DNA of 64,000 bases. Source: Leclercia adecarboxylata. Lineage in GTDB: Bacteria > Pseudomonadota > Gammaproteobacteria > Enterobacterales > Enterobacteriaceae. Below, in pieces: positions 20,145 through 30,715 of this stretch. The stretch covers positions 3,162,001 to 3,226,000 of the forward strand of contig NZ_CP035382.1 of NCBI RefSeq assembly GCF_006874705.1, given 5' to 3'. How positions within the stretch are numbered: position 1 is the first letter of the stretch; each line of letters begins with the position of its first letter. Below the pieces are notes generated by a model that was not told where the DNA came from, did not search any database, and was given only the letters and a program-made list of their open reading frames with translations. The position numbers were made by a program, and so were the translations under genes.

Positions 20145-20534
20145 ATGATAAGAAATGTGAAAAAACAAAGACCTGTCAATCTGGATCTCAAAACGATCCG
20201 ATTCCCCGTAACGGCAATAGCGTCCATCCTTCATCGTGTATCCGGTGTGATCACGTTTGTCGCGGTGGGTATCCTGTTATGGTTACTGGGTACCAGCCTC
20301 TCGTCTCCGGAAGGATTCCAGCAGGCCTCCGACATCATGAACGGTTTCTTCGTGAAATTTATCATGTGGGGCATCCTGACCGCGCTGGCCTATCACGTTG
20401 TTGGCGGTGTCCGCCATATGCTGATGGACTTCGGCTATCTGGAAGAGACCTTCGAAGCCGGCAAACGTACTGCTAACATTTCATTTGTCATCACTGTCGT
20501 GCTTTCACTTCTCGCAGGAGTTCTCGTATGGTAA
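20145..20534 (+). CDS. sdhC: Succinate dehydrogenase cytochrome b556 subunit
   Basis: 129 residues, three membrane helices; anchors the SdhAB part and binds heme b and ubiquinone with SdhD. Conserved SILHRVSGV contains the quinone-site Ser and Arg, and the heme His is in [10 protein letters not shown]. The start [10 protein letters not shown] follows E. coli; an in-frame ATG 15 bases upstream (MWALF) is an alternative. Overlaps sdhD by seven bases. Confidence 0.95.
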   Translation: MIRNVKKQRPVNLDLKTIRFPVTAIASILHRVSGVITFVAVGILLWLLGTSLSSPEGFQQASDIMNGFFVKFIMWGILTALAYHVVGGVRHMLMDFGYLEETFEAGKRTANISFVITVVLSLLAGVLVW

Positions 20535-20875
20535 GCAACGCCTCCGCATTGGGACGCAACGGCGTACATGACTTCATTCTGGTCCGTGCTACCGCTATCG
20601 TTCTCACCCTCTACATCATCTACATGATCGGTTTCTTTGCCACCAGCGGCGACCTGACGTGGGAAATCTGGACCGGTTTCTTCGGTTCGGCGTTCACCAA
20701 AGTCTTCACCCTGCTGGCGCTGGCCTCCATCCTGATCCACGCGTGGATTGGCATGTGGCAGGTACTGACCGATTACGTTAAACCCGTCGCGATTCGTCTC
20801 GTTCTGCAGCTGGCTATCGTAGTTGCTCTTGCGGTTTACGTTATTTATGGATTCGTTGTGGTGTGGGGTGTGTAA
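20528..20875 (+). CDS. sdhD: Succinate dehydrogenase membrane anchor subunit
   Basis: 115 residues, three membrane helices. Heme-ligand His and the quinone-site region are in [18 protein letters not shown] (~70). Overlaps sdhC upstream by seven bases; its TAA shares one base with the ATG of sdhA. Confidence 0.95.
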   Translation: MVSNASALGRNGVHDFILVRATAIVLTLYIIYMIGFFATSGDLTWEIWTGFFGSAFTKVFTLLALASILIHAWIGMWQVLTDYVKPVAIRLVLQLAIVVALAVYVIYGFVVVWGV

Positions 20876-22641
20876 TGAAACTGCCAGTCAGAGAATTTGA
20901 TGCTGTAGTGATTGGTGCCGGTGGCGCAGGTATGCGCGCGGCGCTGCAAATTTCCCAGAGCGGCCAGAGCTGTGCGCTGCTCTCTAAAGTCTTCCCGACC
21001 CGTTCCCATACCGTATCTGCGCAGGGTGGCATCACCGTTGCGCTCGGTAATACCCATGATGATAACTGGGAATGGCATATGTACGACACGGTGAAAGGCT
21101 CCGACTATATCGGTGACCAGGACGCCATTGAATATATGTGTAAAACCGGCCCGGAAGCGATTCTGGAGCTGGACCATATGGGTCTGCCATTCTCCCGCCT
21201 GGAGAACGGCACCATCTATCAACGTCCGTTTGGCGGCCAGTCGAAAGACTTTGGCGGCGAGCAGGCGGCACGTACCGCGGCAGCGGCCGACCGTACCGGT
21301 CACGCCCTGCTGCATACCCTGTATCAGCAGAACCTCAAGAACAAAACCACCATCTTCTCCGAGTGGTATGCGCTGGATCTGGTGAAAAACGAAGATGGCG
21401 CCGTGGTGGGTTGTACCGCCCTGTGCATCGAAACCGGTGAAGTGGTTTACTTCAAAGCCCGCGCGACCGTGCTGGCGACCGGCGGCGCAGGCCGTATCTA
21501 CCAGTCCACCACTAACGCCCATATCAACACCGGTGACGGCGTCGGTATGGCGATCCGCGCTGGCGTGCCGGTGCAGGATATGGAGATGTGGCAGTTCCAC
21601 CCAACCGGTATCGCCGGTGCGGGCGTGCTGGTGACAGAAGGCTGCCGTGGTGAAGGTGGCTATCTGCTGAACAAACACGGCGAACGCTTCATGGAGCGTT
21701 ATGCCCCGAATGCAAAAGACCTGGCGGGTCGTGACGTGGTGGCGCGTTCCATCATGATCGAAATCCGTGAAGGTCGTGGCTGCGATGGTCCATGGGGCCC
21801 GCACGCGAAGCTGAAGCTTGACCATCTGGGTAAAGACGTTCTGGAATCCCGCCTGCCGGGCATCCTTGAGCTGTCCCGTACCTTTGCTCACGTCGATCCA
21901 GTCAAAGAGCCAATCCCGGTTATCCCAACCTGCCACTACATGATGGGCGGTATTCCGACCAAAGTGACCGGCCAGGCGCTGACCGTGAACGAGCAGGGCG
22001 AAGACGTGGTGATCCCGGGCCTGTTCGCGGTAGGCGAAATTGCCTGCGTATCCGTACACGGCGCCAACCGTCTGGGCGGTAACTCCCTGCTCGACCTGGT
22101 GGTGTTTGGTCGTGCGGTGGGTCTGCATCTGCAGGAGTCCATTGCCGAGCAGGGGCCGCTGCGTGATGCGACCGAAGCCAATATCGACGCCTCTCTGGAA
22201 CGTCTCAACCGCTGGAACGGTAACCGCAACGGCGAAGATCCGGTGGAAATCCGTAAAGCGCTGCAGGAGTGCATGCAGCACAACTTCTCGGTCTTCCGCG
22301 AAGGCGATGCGATGGCGAAAGGGCTTGAGCAGCTGAAAGCGATCCGCGAGCGTCTGAAAAATGCCCGTCTGGACGATACTTCCAGCGAGTTCAACACCCA
22401 GCGCGTCGAGTGTCTGGAGCTGGATAACCTGATGGAAACCGCTTACGCAACCGCGGTCTCTGCAAACTTCCGTACCGAAAGCCGTGGCGCGCATAGCCGC
22501 TTCGACTTCCCGGATCGTGACGACGAAAACTGGCTGTGCCATTCCCTGTATCTGCCAGAGTCGGAATCCATGACACGTCGTAGCGTCAATATGGAACCGA
22601 AACTGCGTCCGGCGTTCCCGCCGAAGATTCGTACTTATTAA
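20875..22641 (+). CDS. sdhA: Succinate dehydrogenase flavoprotein subunit
   Basis: 588 residues. FAD-binding fold [11 protein letters not shown] at the N-terminus, the FAD-linked His in [10 protein letters not shown] (~45), and the catalytic HPTGIAGAG and [10 protein letters not shown] regions are present. Oxidises succinate to fumarate at the cytoplasmic face of the membrane. The chosen ATG overlaps the sdhD stop (TAATG); four upstream in-frame codons are inside sdhD. Confidence 0.97.
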   Translation: MKLPVREFDAVVIGAGGAGMRAALQISQSGQSCALLSKVFPTRSHTVSAQGGITVALGNTHDDNWEWHMYDTVKGSDYIGDQDAIEYMCKTGPEAILELDHMGLPFSRLENGTIYQRPFGGQSKDFGGEQAARTAAAADRTGHALLHTLYQQNLKNKTTIFSEWYALDLVKNEDGAVVGCTALCIETGEVVYFKARATVLATGGAGRIYQSTTNAHINTGDGVGMAIRAGVPVQDMEMWQFHPTGIAGAGVLVTEGCRGEGGYLLNKHGERFMERYAPNAKDLAGRDVVARSIMIEIREGRGCDGPWGPHAKLKLDHLGKDVLESRLPGILELSRTFAHVDPVKEPIPVIPTCHYMMGGIPTKVTGQALTVNEQGEDVVIPGLFAVGEIACVSVHGANRLGGNSLLDLVVFGRAVGLHLQESIAEQGPLRDATEANIDASLERLNRWNGNRNGEDPVEIRKALQECMQHNFSVFREGDAMAKGLEQLKAIRERLKNARLDDTSSEFNTQRVECLELDNLMETAYATAVSANFRTESRGAHSRFDFPDRDDENWLCHSLYLPESESMTRRSVNMEPKLRPAFPPKIRTY

Positions 22642-22656
22642 TGCGGAGACAGGACA

Positions 22657-23373
22657 ATGAAACTCGAATTCTCAGTTTATCGTTATAACCCGGATGTTGA
22701 TGACGCTCCGCGTATGCAGGATTACACCCTGGAAGCGGAAGAAGGCCGGGACATGATGCTGCTTGATGCCTTAATGCAGCTGAAAGAAAAAGATCCGACA
22801 CTGTCATTCCGTCGCTCCTGCCGTGAAGGGGTATGTGGCTCCGACGGCCTGAACATGAACGGCAAAAACGGTCTGGCCTGTATCACGCCGATCTCTGCGC
22901 TCAACCGTCCGGGACAGAAAATTGTGATCCGTCCTCTGCCTGGTTTGCCGGTCGTTCGCGATTTGGTGGTGGACATGGGGCAATTCTATGCACAATATGA
23001 GAAGATTAAGCCTTACTTGTTGAATAATGGGCAAAATCCACCCGCTCGCGAGCATTTACAGTCGCCAGAGCAGCGTGAAAAACTCGATGGCCTGTATGAG
23101 TGTATTCTCTGTGCATGTTGTTCGACCTCTTGCCCGTCGTTCTGGTGGAACCCGGACAAGTTTATCGGCCCGGCTGGCCTGCTGGCAGCGTACCGCTTCC
23201 TGATTGACAGCCGCGATACCGAAACCGACAACCGCCTGGAAGGGCTGAGTGATGCTTTCAGCGTATTCCGCTGCCACAGCATCATGAACTGCGTCAGTGT
23301 ATGTCCTAAGGGGCTGAACCCGACGCGCGCTATCGGCCACATTAAGTCGATGTTGTTGCAGCGCAGTGCGTAA
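22657..23373 (+). CDS. sdhB: Succinate dehydrogenase iron-sulfur subunit
   Basis: 238 residues. All cluster ligands are visible: CREGVCGSD and a further Cys for [2Fe-2S], CILCACCSTSCP for [4Fe-4S] and CHSIMNCVSVCPKGLNP for [3Fe-4S]. Passes electrons from SdhA to ubiquinone. 15 bases after sdhA. Confidence 0.97.
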   Translation: MKLEFSVYRYNPDVDDAPRMQDYTLEAEEGRDMMLLDALMQLKEKDPTLSFRRSCREGVCGSDGLNMNGKNGLACITPISALNRPGQKIVIRPLPGLPVVRDLVVDMGQFYAQYEKIKPYLLNNGQNPPAREHLQSPEQREKLDGLYECILCACCSTSCPSFWWNPDKFIGPAGLLAAYRFLIDSRDTETDNRLEGLSDAFSVFRCHSIMNCVSVCPKGLNPTRAIGHIKSMLLQRSA

Positions 23374-23381
23374 GTAACAAC

Positions 23382-23447
23382 GCCGGATGGCGCTGCGCTT
23401 ATCCGGCCTACGTCACAGTAGGCCCGGTCAGCGTGGCGCCACCGGGC
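23382..23447. repeat. Pair of REP-like palindromes after sdhB
   Basis: GCCGGATGGCGC...TTATCCGGC at 23382-23407 and GCCCGGTCAGCG...CACCGGGC at 23422-23447. BIME-like arrangement in the sdhB-sucA gap; may affect relative expression of the sdh and suc parts. Confidence 0.8.
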
Positions 23448-23459
23448 AAAATGCAGAAA

Positions 23460-23622
23460 CCTTTAAAAACTGCCAGATAAGTAAATAATCGAGACGTTCA
23501 GCGCGAGACAAGGCGCGGTTGAACGAATCCCGGAGCATAGTGAACTATGTGACTGGGATGAGTGAAAGCCGTAACGCAGTCGCAGCCGGAACGAAGAAGA
23601 TTATTTAGACAGTTTCTAAAGG
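23460..23622. mobile_element. MITE-like / ERIC-like long imperfect palindrome
   Basis: A 163-base non-coding element with terminal inverted repeats CCTTTAAAAACTG (23460-23472) and CAGTTTCTAAAGG (23610-23622, 12 of 13 pairing). Inner arms TAAATAATC/GATTATTTA also pair, and the centre is CATAGTGAACTATG. The core GGAGCATAGTGAACTATG-TGACTGGGATGAG resembles the centre of ERIC elements. It has no coding capacity and lies inside the sdh-suc operon, so it is transcribed and should fold into a long hairpin. Confidence 0.65.
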
Positions 23623-23734
23623 TTCCTTCGCGGGCCAAAGTAAAAGAGCTCGCAGGTGAACCCCGGCACGTACACGTGGTGTGCGTGGTAGTTTCTACGG
23701 CGAAAGTAAGCATAAAAATGCTTAAGGGATCACG

Positions 23735-26542
23735 ATGCAGAACGGCGCAATGAAAGCCTGGCTGGACTCTTCATTCCTCTCTGGTGCAAACCAAAGCTGG
23801 ATTGAACAGCTCTATGAAGACTTCTTAACCGACCCTGACTCAGTGGACGCTAACTGGCGTTCGATGTTCCAGCAGTTACCTGGAACAGGAGTCAAACCGG
23901 ATCAATTTCATTCCAAAACACGTGATTATTTCCGTCGTCTGGCGAAGGATGCCTCACGTTACTCTTCCGCCATCTCCGACCCTGACACCAATGCGAAACA
24001 GGTTAAAGTCCTGCAGCTGATTAACGCCTACCGTTTCCGTGGCCACCAGCATGCGAATCTGGATCCGCTGGGGCTGTGGCAGCAGGAGCGCGTGGCGGAT
24101 CTCGATCCGGCTTATCACGATCTGACCGAAGCTGATTTCCAGGAAACCTTCAACGTGGGTTCTTTCGCCATCGGCAAAGACACGATGAAGCTGGGCGAGC
24201 TGCTGACTGCGCTGAAGCAGACCTACTGCGGCTCTATCGGTGCGGAATATATGCATATCACCTCAACTGAAGAGAAACGCTGGATCCAGCAGCGCATCGA
24301 ATCGGTTGCCGGTAAATCCACCTTCAATGCTGACGAGAAAAAACGCTTCCTGAGCGAGCTGACCGCAGCAGAAGGGCTGGAGCGCTACCTCGGTGCCAAA
24401 TTCCCGGGGGCAAAACGCTTCTCGCTGGAAGGCGGCGATGCGCTGGTGCCAATGCTGAAAGAGCTGATCCGCCATGCGGGCAACAGCGGTACCCGCGAAG
24501 TGGTACTGGGCATGGCGCACCGTGGTCGTCTGAACGTACTGATCAACGTGCTGGGTAAAAAGCCGCAGGATCTGTTCGACGAATTCGCGGGCAAACATAA
24601 AGAACACCTCGGTACCGGTGACGTGAAGTACCACATGGGCTTCTCATCGGATATCGAAACCAACGGCGGCCTGGTCCACATGGCCCTGGCGTTTAACCCG
24701 TCACACCTCGAGATCGTGAGCCCGGTGGTTATCGGTTCCGTGCGTGCGCGTCTGGATCGTCTCGACGAGCCGAGCAGCAACAAAGTGCTGCCAATCACCA
24801 TTCACGGCGATGCGGCGATCACCGGTCAGGGTGTGGTTCAGGAAACCCTGAACATGTCCAAAGCGCGGGGTTACGAAGTGGGCGGTACCGTTCGCATCGT
24901 GATCAACAACCAGGTGGGCTTCACCACCTCTAACCCGCTGGATGCGCGTTCTACGCCATACTGTACCGACATTGGTAAGATGGTCCAGGCGCCAATTTTC
25001 CACGTGAACGCTGATGATCCAGAAGCCGTGGCATTCGTCACCCGTCTGGCGCTGGACTTCCGTAATACCTTCAAGCGTGACGTGCTGATCGACCTGTTCT
25101 GCTACCGTCGTCACGGTCACAACGAAGCGGACGAGCCAAGTGCAACCCAGCCGCTGATGTACCAGAAAATCAAAAAGCATCCGACTCCGCGCAAAATCTA
25201 TGCTGACAAGCTGGAAGCGGACAAAGTGGTCACGCTGGAAGATGCCACCGAGATGGTTAATCTGTACCGCGATGCGCTGGATGCCGGCGAGTGCGTGGTG
25301 AAAGAGCTGCGTCCAATGAACATGCACTCCTTCACCTGGTCGCCGTACCTCAACCACGAGTGGGATGAGAGCTACCCGAACAAGGTCGAGATGAAGCGTC
25401 TGCAGGAGCTGGCGAAACGCATCAGCACCGTGCCAGAAGCGATCGAGATGCAGTCCCGCGTGCAGAAAATCTATTCTGACCGTCAGTCAATGGCGGCAGG
25501 CGAGAAGCTGTTCGACTGGGGTGGCGCAGAAAACCTGGCCTATGCGACCCTGGTTGACGAAGGCATTCCGGTTCGTCTGTCCGGTGAAGATGCGGGCCGT
25601 GGCACCTTCTTCCACCGCCATGCGGTGATCCATAACCAGACCAACGGTTCAACTTACACCCCGCTGCAGCATGTGCATAACGGTCAGGGCCAGTTCAAGG
25701 TCTGGGACTCCGTGCTGTCTGAAGAAGCGGTCCTGGCATTCGAATACGGTTACGCCACTGCAGAACCACGCACCCTGACCATCTGGGAAGCGCAGTTCGG
25801 TGACTTCGCCAACGGTGCGCAGGTGGTTATCGACCAGTTCATCTCTTCCGGCGAGCAGAAGTGGGGCCGTATGTGTGGCCTGGTGATGCTGCTGCCGCAC
25901 GGCTATGAAGGGCAGGGTCCGGAGCACTCCTCCGCGCGTCTGGAGCGTTATCTGCAACTCTGCGCCGAGCAGAACATGCAGGTTTGTGTTCCGTCTACCC
26001 CGGCACAGGTTTACCACATGCTGCGTCGTCAGGCGCTGCGCGGGATGCGTCGTCCGCTGGTCGTCATGTCACCGAAATCGCTGCTGCGTCACCCGCTGGC
26101 GGTTTCCACGCTGGATGAGCTGGCGAACGGCACCTTCCTGCCGGCGATTGGCGAGATTGACGAGCTGGATCCACAGGCGGTGAAACGTGTGGTGATGTGT
26201 TCTGGTAAGGTTTATTACGACCTGCTGGAACAGCGCCGTAAGAACGACCAGAAAGATGTCGCCATCGTGCGTATCGAACAGCTTTATCCATTCCCGCATC
26301 AGGCGATGCAGGAAGTGCTGAAACAATATGCTCACGTACATGATTTTGTCTGGTGCCAGGAAGAGCCGCTCAACCAGGGCGCATGGTACTGCAGCCAGCA
26401 TCATTTCCGTGAAGTCATTCCATTTGGGTCTGCCCTGCGTTACGCAGGTCGCCCGGCCTCCGCCTCTCCGGCGGTAGGGTATATGTCCGTTCACCAGAAG
26501 CAGCAACAAGATCTGGTCAATGACGCGCTGAACGTCGATTAA
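23735..26542 (+). CDS. sucA: 2-oxoglutarate dehydrogenase E1 component
   Basis: Thiamine-diphosphate-dependent decarboxylase of the 2-oxoglutarate dehydrogenase complex, 935 residues against 933 in E. coli (two extra residues near position 191). [11 protein letters not shown], the ThDP motif region GDAAITGQG...NNQVGFTT and the C-terminal transketolase-like half ([15 protein letters not shown]) are present. The 110-base leader after the palindromic element ends in AAGCAT/ATGCTT hairpin and AAGGGATCACG before the ATG. Confidence 0.97.
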   Translation: MQNGAMKAWLDSSFLSGANQSWIEQLYEDFLTDPDSVDANWRSMFQQLPGTGVKPDQFHSKTRDYFRRLAKDASRYSSAISDPDTNAKQVKVLQLINAYRFRGHQHANLDPLGLWQQERVADLDPAYHDLTEADFQETFNVGSFAIGKDTMKLGELLTALKQTYCGSIGAEYMHITSTEEKRWIQQRIESVAGKSTFNADEKKRFLSELTAAEGLERYLGAKFPGAKRFSLEGGDALVPMLKELIRHAGNSGTREVVLGMAHRGRLNVLINVLGKKPQDLFDEFAGKHKEHLGTGDVKYHMGFSSDIETNGGLVHMALAFNPSHLEIVSPVVIGSVRARLDRLDEPSSNKVLPITIHGDAAITGQGVVQETLNMSKARGYEVGGTVRIVINNQVGFTTSNPLDARSTPYCTDIGKMVQAPIFHVNADDPEAVAFVTRLALDFRNTFKRDVLIDLFCYRRHGHNEADEPSATQPLMYQKIKKHPTPRKIYADKLEADKVVTLEDATEMVNLYRDALDAGECVVKELRPMNMHSFTWSPYLNHEWDESYPNKVEMKRLQELAKRISTVPEAIEMQSRVQKIYSDRQSMAAGEKLFDWGGAENLAYATLVDEGIPVRLSGEDAGRGTFFHRHAVIHNQTNGSTYTPLQHVHNGQGQFKVWDSVLSEEAVLAFEYGYATAEPRTLTIWEAQFGDFANGAQVVIDQFISSGEQKWGRMCGLVMLLPHGYEGQGPEHSSARLERYLQLCAEQNMQVCVPSTPAQVYHMLRRQALRGMRRPLVVMSPKSLLRHPLAVSTLDELANGTFLPAIGEIDELDPQAVKRVVMCSGKVYYDLLEQRRKNDQKDVAIVRIEQLYPFPHQAMQEVLKQYAHVHDFVWCQEEPLNQGAWYCSQHHFREVIPFGSALRYAGRPASASPAVGYMSVHQKQQQDLVNDALNVD

Positions 26543-26556
26543 TTAAAGGATACATA

Positions 26557-27777
26557 ATGAGTAGCGTAGATATTCTTGTTCCCGACCTGCCTGAGTCTGT
26601 AGCAGATGCGACCGTCGCCACCTGGCACAAAAAACCGGGCGATAGCGTTAAGCGCGATGAAGTGCTGGTAGAAATCGAAACTGACAAAGTGGTACTGGAA
26701 GTACCGGCATCGGCGGATGGCATTCTGGATGCAGTCCTGGAAGATGAAGGCACGACCGTGACCTCTCGCCAGATCCTGGGTCGCCTGCGTGAAGGCAACA
26801 GCGCGGGCAAAGAGTCCAGCGCCAAATCTGAAGAGAAGGCCTCTACGCCGGCCCAGCGCCAGCAGGCTTCTCTGGAAGAGCAAAGCAACGACGCGCTCAG
26901 CCCGGCGATCCGTCGCCTGCTGGCTGAACACAACCTCGACGCTGCGGCCATTAAAGGCACCGGTGTGGGCGGTCGTCTGACCCGCGAAGATGTGGAAAAA
27001 CACCTGGCGAAAGCGCCAGCTGCACCGGAAGCGAAAGCACCGGCTGCCGCACCAGCAGCACAGCCTGCTCTGGGCGCTCGCAGTGAAAAACGCGTGCCGA
27101 TGACCCGCCTGCGTAAGCGCGTGGCCGAACGTCTGCTGGAGGCGAAGAACTCCACCGCGATGCTGACCACCTTCAACGAAGTGAACATGAAGCCAATCAT
27201 GGACCTGCGTAAGCAGTACGGTGATGCGTTTGAAAAACGTCACGGTATCCGTCTGGGCTTTATGTCTTTCTACGTGAAGGCGGTGGTTGAAGCGCTGAAA
27301 CGCTACCCGGAAGTGAACGCGTCCATCGATGGCGATGATGTGGTTTATCACAACTACTTCGACGTCAGCATGGCGGTATCTACCCCGCGCGGCCTGGTGA
27401 CCCCGGTTCTGCGTGATGTAGACACCCTGGGCATGGCTGACATCGAAAAGAACATCAAAGAACTGGCAGTGAAAGGCCGTGACGGCAAGCTGACCGTAGA
27501 CGATCTGACCGGCGGTAACTTCACCATTACCAACGGCGGCGTTTTCGGCTCGCTGATGTCTACTCCGATCATCAACCCACCGCAGAGTGCGATCCTGGGC
27601 ATGCACGCCATCAAAGATCGTCCGATGGCGGTTGACGGTAAAGTCGAGATCCTGCCGATGATGTACCTGGCGCTCTCCTACGATCACCGCCTGATCGACG
27701 GCCGCGAGTCAGTGGGCTTCCTGGTCGCCATTAAAGAGCTGCTGGAAGATCCAACCCGTCTGCTGCTGGACGTTTAG
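26557..27777 (+). CDS. sucB: Dihydrolipoyl succinyltransferase (E2)
   Basis: 406 residues. N-terminal lipoyl domain with the modified Lys in ETDKVVLEV (~44), a peripheral subunit-binding domain ([14 protein letters not shown], ~115), an Ala/Pro-rich linker and the catalytic domain with the active-site [11 protein letters not shown] (~375). Forms the core of the 2-oxoglutarate dehydrogenase complex. Starts 14 bases after sucA. Confidence 0.97.
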   Translation: MSSVDILVPDLPESVADATVATWHKKPGDSVKRDEVLVEIETDKVVLEVPASADGILDAVLEDEGTTVTSRQILGRLREGNSAGKESSAKSEEKASTPAQRQQASLEEQSNDALSPAIRRLLAEHNLDAAAIKGTGVGGRLTREDVEKHLAKAPAAPEAKAPAAAPAAQPALGARSEKRVPMTRLRKRVAERLLEAKNSTAMLTTFNEVNMKPIMDLRKQYGDAFEKRHGIRLGFMSFYVKAVVEALKRYPEVNASIDGDDVVYHNYFDVSMAVSTPRGLVTPVLRDVDTLGMADIEKNIKELAVKGRDGKLTVDDLTGGNFTITNGGVFGSLMSTPIINPPQSAILGMHAIKDRPMAVDGKVEILPMMYLALSYDHRLIDGRESVGFLVAIKELLEDPTRLLLDV

Positions 27778-27791
27778 TTTTTAGCCGTACT

Positions 27792-27817
27792 GCCCGGCGG
27801 CGCTTTGCCTGCCGGGC
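27792..27817. repeat. REP-like palindrome between sucB and sucC
   Basis: GCCCGGCGGCGCTTTGCCTGCCGGGC in the 87-base gap. Could stabilise the upstream message. Confidence 0.75.
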
Positions 27818-27864
27818 CTACAAAAGCATGACCTAACGATTACCCTGAAGGATGGATAGAACAC

Positions 27865-29031
27865 ATGAACTTACATGAATATCAGGCAAAACAGCTGTTT
27901 GCCCGGTATGGCTTGCCGGCTCCGGTGGGTTATGCCTGCAATACCCCTCGTGAAGCAGAAGAAGCCGCATCTAAAATCGGCGCCGGTCCTTGGGTAGTGA
28001 AATGTCAGGTTCACGCTGGCGGCCGCGGCAAAGCGGGCGGTGTGAAAGTTGTTAACAGTAAAGAAGAGATCCGCGCATTTGCTGAGCACTGGCTGGGCAA
28101 ACGTCTGGTGACCTATCAGACAGACGCGAGCGGCCAGCCGGTTAACCAGATTCTGGTTGAAGCGGCGACCGACATTGCAAAAGAACTGTACCTCGGCGCC
28201 GTGGTAGACCGCAGCTCCCGTCGCGTGGTGTTTATGGCCTCTACCGAAGGCGGCGTGGAAATCGAAAAAGTGGCGGAAGAGACCCCGCACCTGATCCACA
28301 AAGTAGCCATCGATCCGCTGGCAGGCCCAATGCCTTACCAGGGTCGCGAGCTGGCATTCAAACTGGGTCTGGAAGGTAAACTGGTGCAGCAATTCACCAA
28401 GATCTTCATGGGCCTGGCAAATATCTTCCTGGAGCGCGATCTGGCGCTGATCGAAATCAACCCGCTGGTGATCACTAAGCAGGGCGACCTGATCTGCCTC
28501 GACGGCAAACTGGGCGCTGACGGCAACGCGCTGTTCCGCCAGGCCGATCTGCGCGAAATGCGTGACCAGTCTCAGGAAGATCCACGTGAAGCGCAGGCTG
28601 CACAGTGGGAACTGAACTACGTGGCACTTGATGGCAACATCGGCTGCATGGTTAACGGTGCGGGCCTGGCAATGGGCACCATGGACATCGTTAAGCTGCA
28701 CGGCGGCGAGCCGGCAAACTTCCTCGACGTGGGCGGCGGCGCGACCAAAGAGCGCGTGACCGAAGCCTTCAAAATCATCCTCTCTGACGACAACGTGAAA
28801 GCGGTTCTGGTGAACATCTTCGGCGGCATCGTACGTTGCGACCTGATCGCTGACGGTATCATCGGTGCGGTAGAAGAAGTGGGCGTGAACGTCCCGGTTG
28901 TTGTGCGTCTGGAAGGGAACAACGCTGAACTCGGCGCGAAAAAACTGGCTGACAGCGGCCTGAATATTATTGCAGCGAAAAGTCTGACGGATGCCGCTCA
29001 GCAGGTAGTTGCCGCAGTGGAGGGGAAATAA
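27865..29031 (+). CDS. sucC: Succinyl-CoA synthetase beta subunit
   Basis: 388 residues, ATP-grasp fold at the N-terminal half ([21 protein letters not shown]) and a CoA-ligase-like domain at the C-terminal half ([20 protein letters not shown]). Makes ATP or GTP from succinyl-CoA together with SucD. Its TAA overlaps the sucD ATG by one base. Confidence 0.97.
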   Translation: MNLHEYQAKQLFARYGLPAPVGYACNTPREAEEAASKIGAGPWVVKCQVHAGGRGKAGGVKVVNSKEEIRAFAEHWLGKRLVTYQTDASGQPVNQILVEAATDIAKELYLGAVVDRSSRRVVFMASTEGGVEIEKVAEETPHLIHKVAIDPLAGPMPYQGRELAFKLGLEGKLVQQFTKIFMGLANIFLERDLALIEINPLVITKQGDLICLDGKLGADGNALFRQADLREMRDQSQEDPREAQAAQWELNYVALDGNIGCMVNGAGLAMGTMDIVKLHGGEPANFLDVGGGATKERVTEAFKIILSDDNVKAVLVNIFGGIVRCDLIADGIIGAVEEVGVNVPVVVRLEGNNAELGAKKLADSGLNIIAAKSLTDAAQQVVAAVEGK

Positions 29032-29900
29032 TGTCCGTTTTAATTAATAAAGATACCAAAGTCATCTGCCAGGGCTTCACCGGTAGCCAGGGTTCATTCC
29101 ACTCTGAGCAGGCGATTGCCTACGGTACGCAGATGGTTGGCGGCGTAACGCCAGGTAAAGGCGGCACTACCCACCTGGGCCTGCCGGTGTTCAACACCGT
29201 ACGTGAAGCAGTAGAAGCGACTGGCGCGACCGCCACCGTGATCTACGTTCCGGCCCCGTTCTGCAAAGACTCCATTCTGGAAGCGATCGACGCAGGCATC
29301 AAACTGATCATCACCATCACCGAAGGTATCCCGACGCTGGATATGCTGACCGTGAAAGTGAAGCTGGACGAAGCTGGCGTGCGCATGATCGGGCCAAACT
29401 GCCCGGGCGTGATCACCCCAGGTGAATGTAAAATCGGCATCATGCCGGGCCACATTCACAAGCCGGGCAAAGTGGGCATCGTCTCCCGTTCCGGTACCCT
29501 GACCTATGAAGCGGTTAAGCAGACCACCGACTATGGTTTCGGCCAGTCCACCTGTGTGGGCATCGGCGGCGACCCAATCCCGGGCTCTAACTTCATCGAC
29601 ATCCTGAAGCTGTTCCAGGAAGACCCGCAGACTGAAGCGATCGTCATGATCGGTGAAATTGGCGGCAGCGCGGAAGAAGAAGCGGCTGCTTATATCAAAG
29701 ATCACGTCACCAAGCCGGTTGTAGGTTACATCGCGGGCGTGACTGCGCCTAAAGGCAAGCGTATGGGCCACGCAGGCGCCATCATCGCGGGCGGCAAAGG
29801 TACTGCGGACGAGAAATTCGCAGCGCTGGAAGCAGCAGGCGTGAAAACCGTGCGCAGCCTGGCTGACATCGGTGAAGCGCTGAAGTCCATCATTAAGTAA
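29031..29900 (+). CDS. sucD: Succinyl-CoA synthetase alpha subunit
   Basis: 289 residues. CoA-binding N-terminal domain ([14 protein letters not shown]) and the phosphorylated His in [11 protein letters not shown] (~247). Last gene of the sdh-suc operon. In E. coli K-12 mngRAB lie between here and cydA; here there is only a non-coding gap of about 815 bases. Confidence 0.97.
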   Translation: MSVLINKDTKVICQGFTGSQGSFHSEQAIAYGTQMVGGVTPGKGGTTHLGLPVFNTVREAVEATGATATVIYVPAPFCKDSILEAIDAGIKLIITITEGIPTLDMLTVKVKLDEAGVRMIGPNCPGVITPGECKIGIMPGHIHKPGKVGIVSRSGTLTYEAVKQTTDYGFGQSTCVGIGGDPIPGSNFIDILKLFQEDPQTEAIVMIGEIGGSAEEEAAAYIKDHVTKPVVGYIAGVTAPKGKRMGHAGAIIAGGKGTADEKFAALEAAGVKTVRSLADIGEALKSIIK

Positions 29901-29986
29901 ATCCTCTCTGCTCCCCGTGCGGGGAGCTTTGACATAATAAATGTCCGTTTCGACATGGTTGGCCATCGTAAGATGGCCTTTTTTTT
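29901..29986 (+). ncRNA. Possible SdhX-like 3' UTR small RNA and operon terminator
   Basis: The sucD 3' UTR has three hairpins: GCTCCCC-GTGC-GGGGAGC, ATGTC/GACAT, and the terminator GGCCATC-GTAA-GATGGCC followed by eight T (29961-29986). In E. coli the small RNA SdhX (RybD) is cut from this same place. Position and size (~85 nt) fit; I have not compared the seed sequence. The terminator alone is secure. Confidence 0.5.
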
Positions 29987-30715
29987 GCTGCGGGCTGGTG
30001 CTAAAGAGGTTTAAGCGGGGAGGACGGCTGAAAGATTAACGAACAGGCGGCATGAGATCCTTATTTTTGGCAGGTAAACACAAAACGTTAACATTGCAGT
30101 GTTAATTTATGGATTATTAAAAGTAAAATATTTGTAATAAAAACCACGGATATAAGCGCAATAAAAAAATACTGTGAAATGACTAACATTAACAGTTCGG
30201 CATCAATAAAAATTTGAACCCGTAGCCGCGTTAATTTAAATCACCTTTATTTATATTTCCTCCTTTCATTGATAACTATTACCAGCATCTTTAAACATAT
30301 CGTTAACATTGCGCTCACTGAATTCACCATATGGAAACACCCTTAACACGTCTGCGCAATATTGATTTATATCAATATTTAATACCTGGAAAAGGGCGTC
30401 AAAAAGCGTTAAATTGCTCCCGATCAATCTGGTCGAAAAGTGGTAAAGTCGCTATATATTGATCGCTGTCGTAAAACGTAAAGCGCTTTCAATAAAAACC
30501 TGTTTATTGTAAGGGTTTTGCAGCGTAATATATTTGCGGGATCAATTTCGGGTTTTTATTAACGTATCTGTAACCTTTCATCATGGCTTTTTCCTCCTGT
30601 GAAGATTAAGTAACGAAGAAAGGATTCGGATAATTTTTTGTATTGGGGCATGTGTGTGGATCTTTTCTAACGGGATCCACTCCCGGAGTCTTCATGCGAT
30701 GAGCAAGGAGTCATG
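29987..30715 (+). promoter_or_regulatory. Non-coding AT-rich region upstream of cydA
   Basis: About 730 bases with no convincing gene on either strand. It replaces mngRAB of E. coli and must hold the cyd promoters. Features seen: several GTTAACATT/TTAACATTAA segments, an FNR box at 30362-30375, and a short AAGGAG before the cydA start. ArcA sites are expected but their consensus is too loose for me to place. Confidence 0.6.
30362..30375 (+). promoter_or_regulatory. FNR box upstream of cydA
   Basis: TTGAT-TTAT-ATCAA, a perfect match to the FNR consensus, about 350 bases before cydA. Agrees with known control of cydAB by FNR and ArcA in enteric bacteria. Confidence 0.8.

Noticed and set aside
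20845..22542. A long open frame on minus opposite sdhA
   Set aside because: Same reason: sdhA is complete and conserved, and the opposite frame has no domain or start signal.
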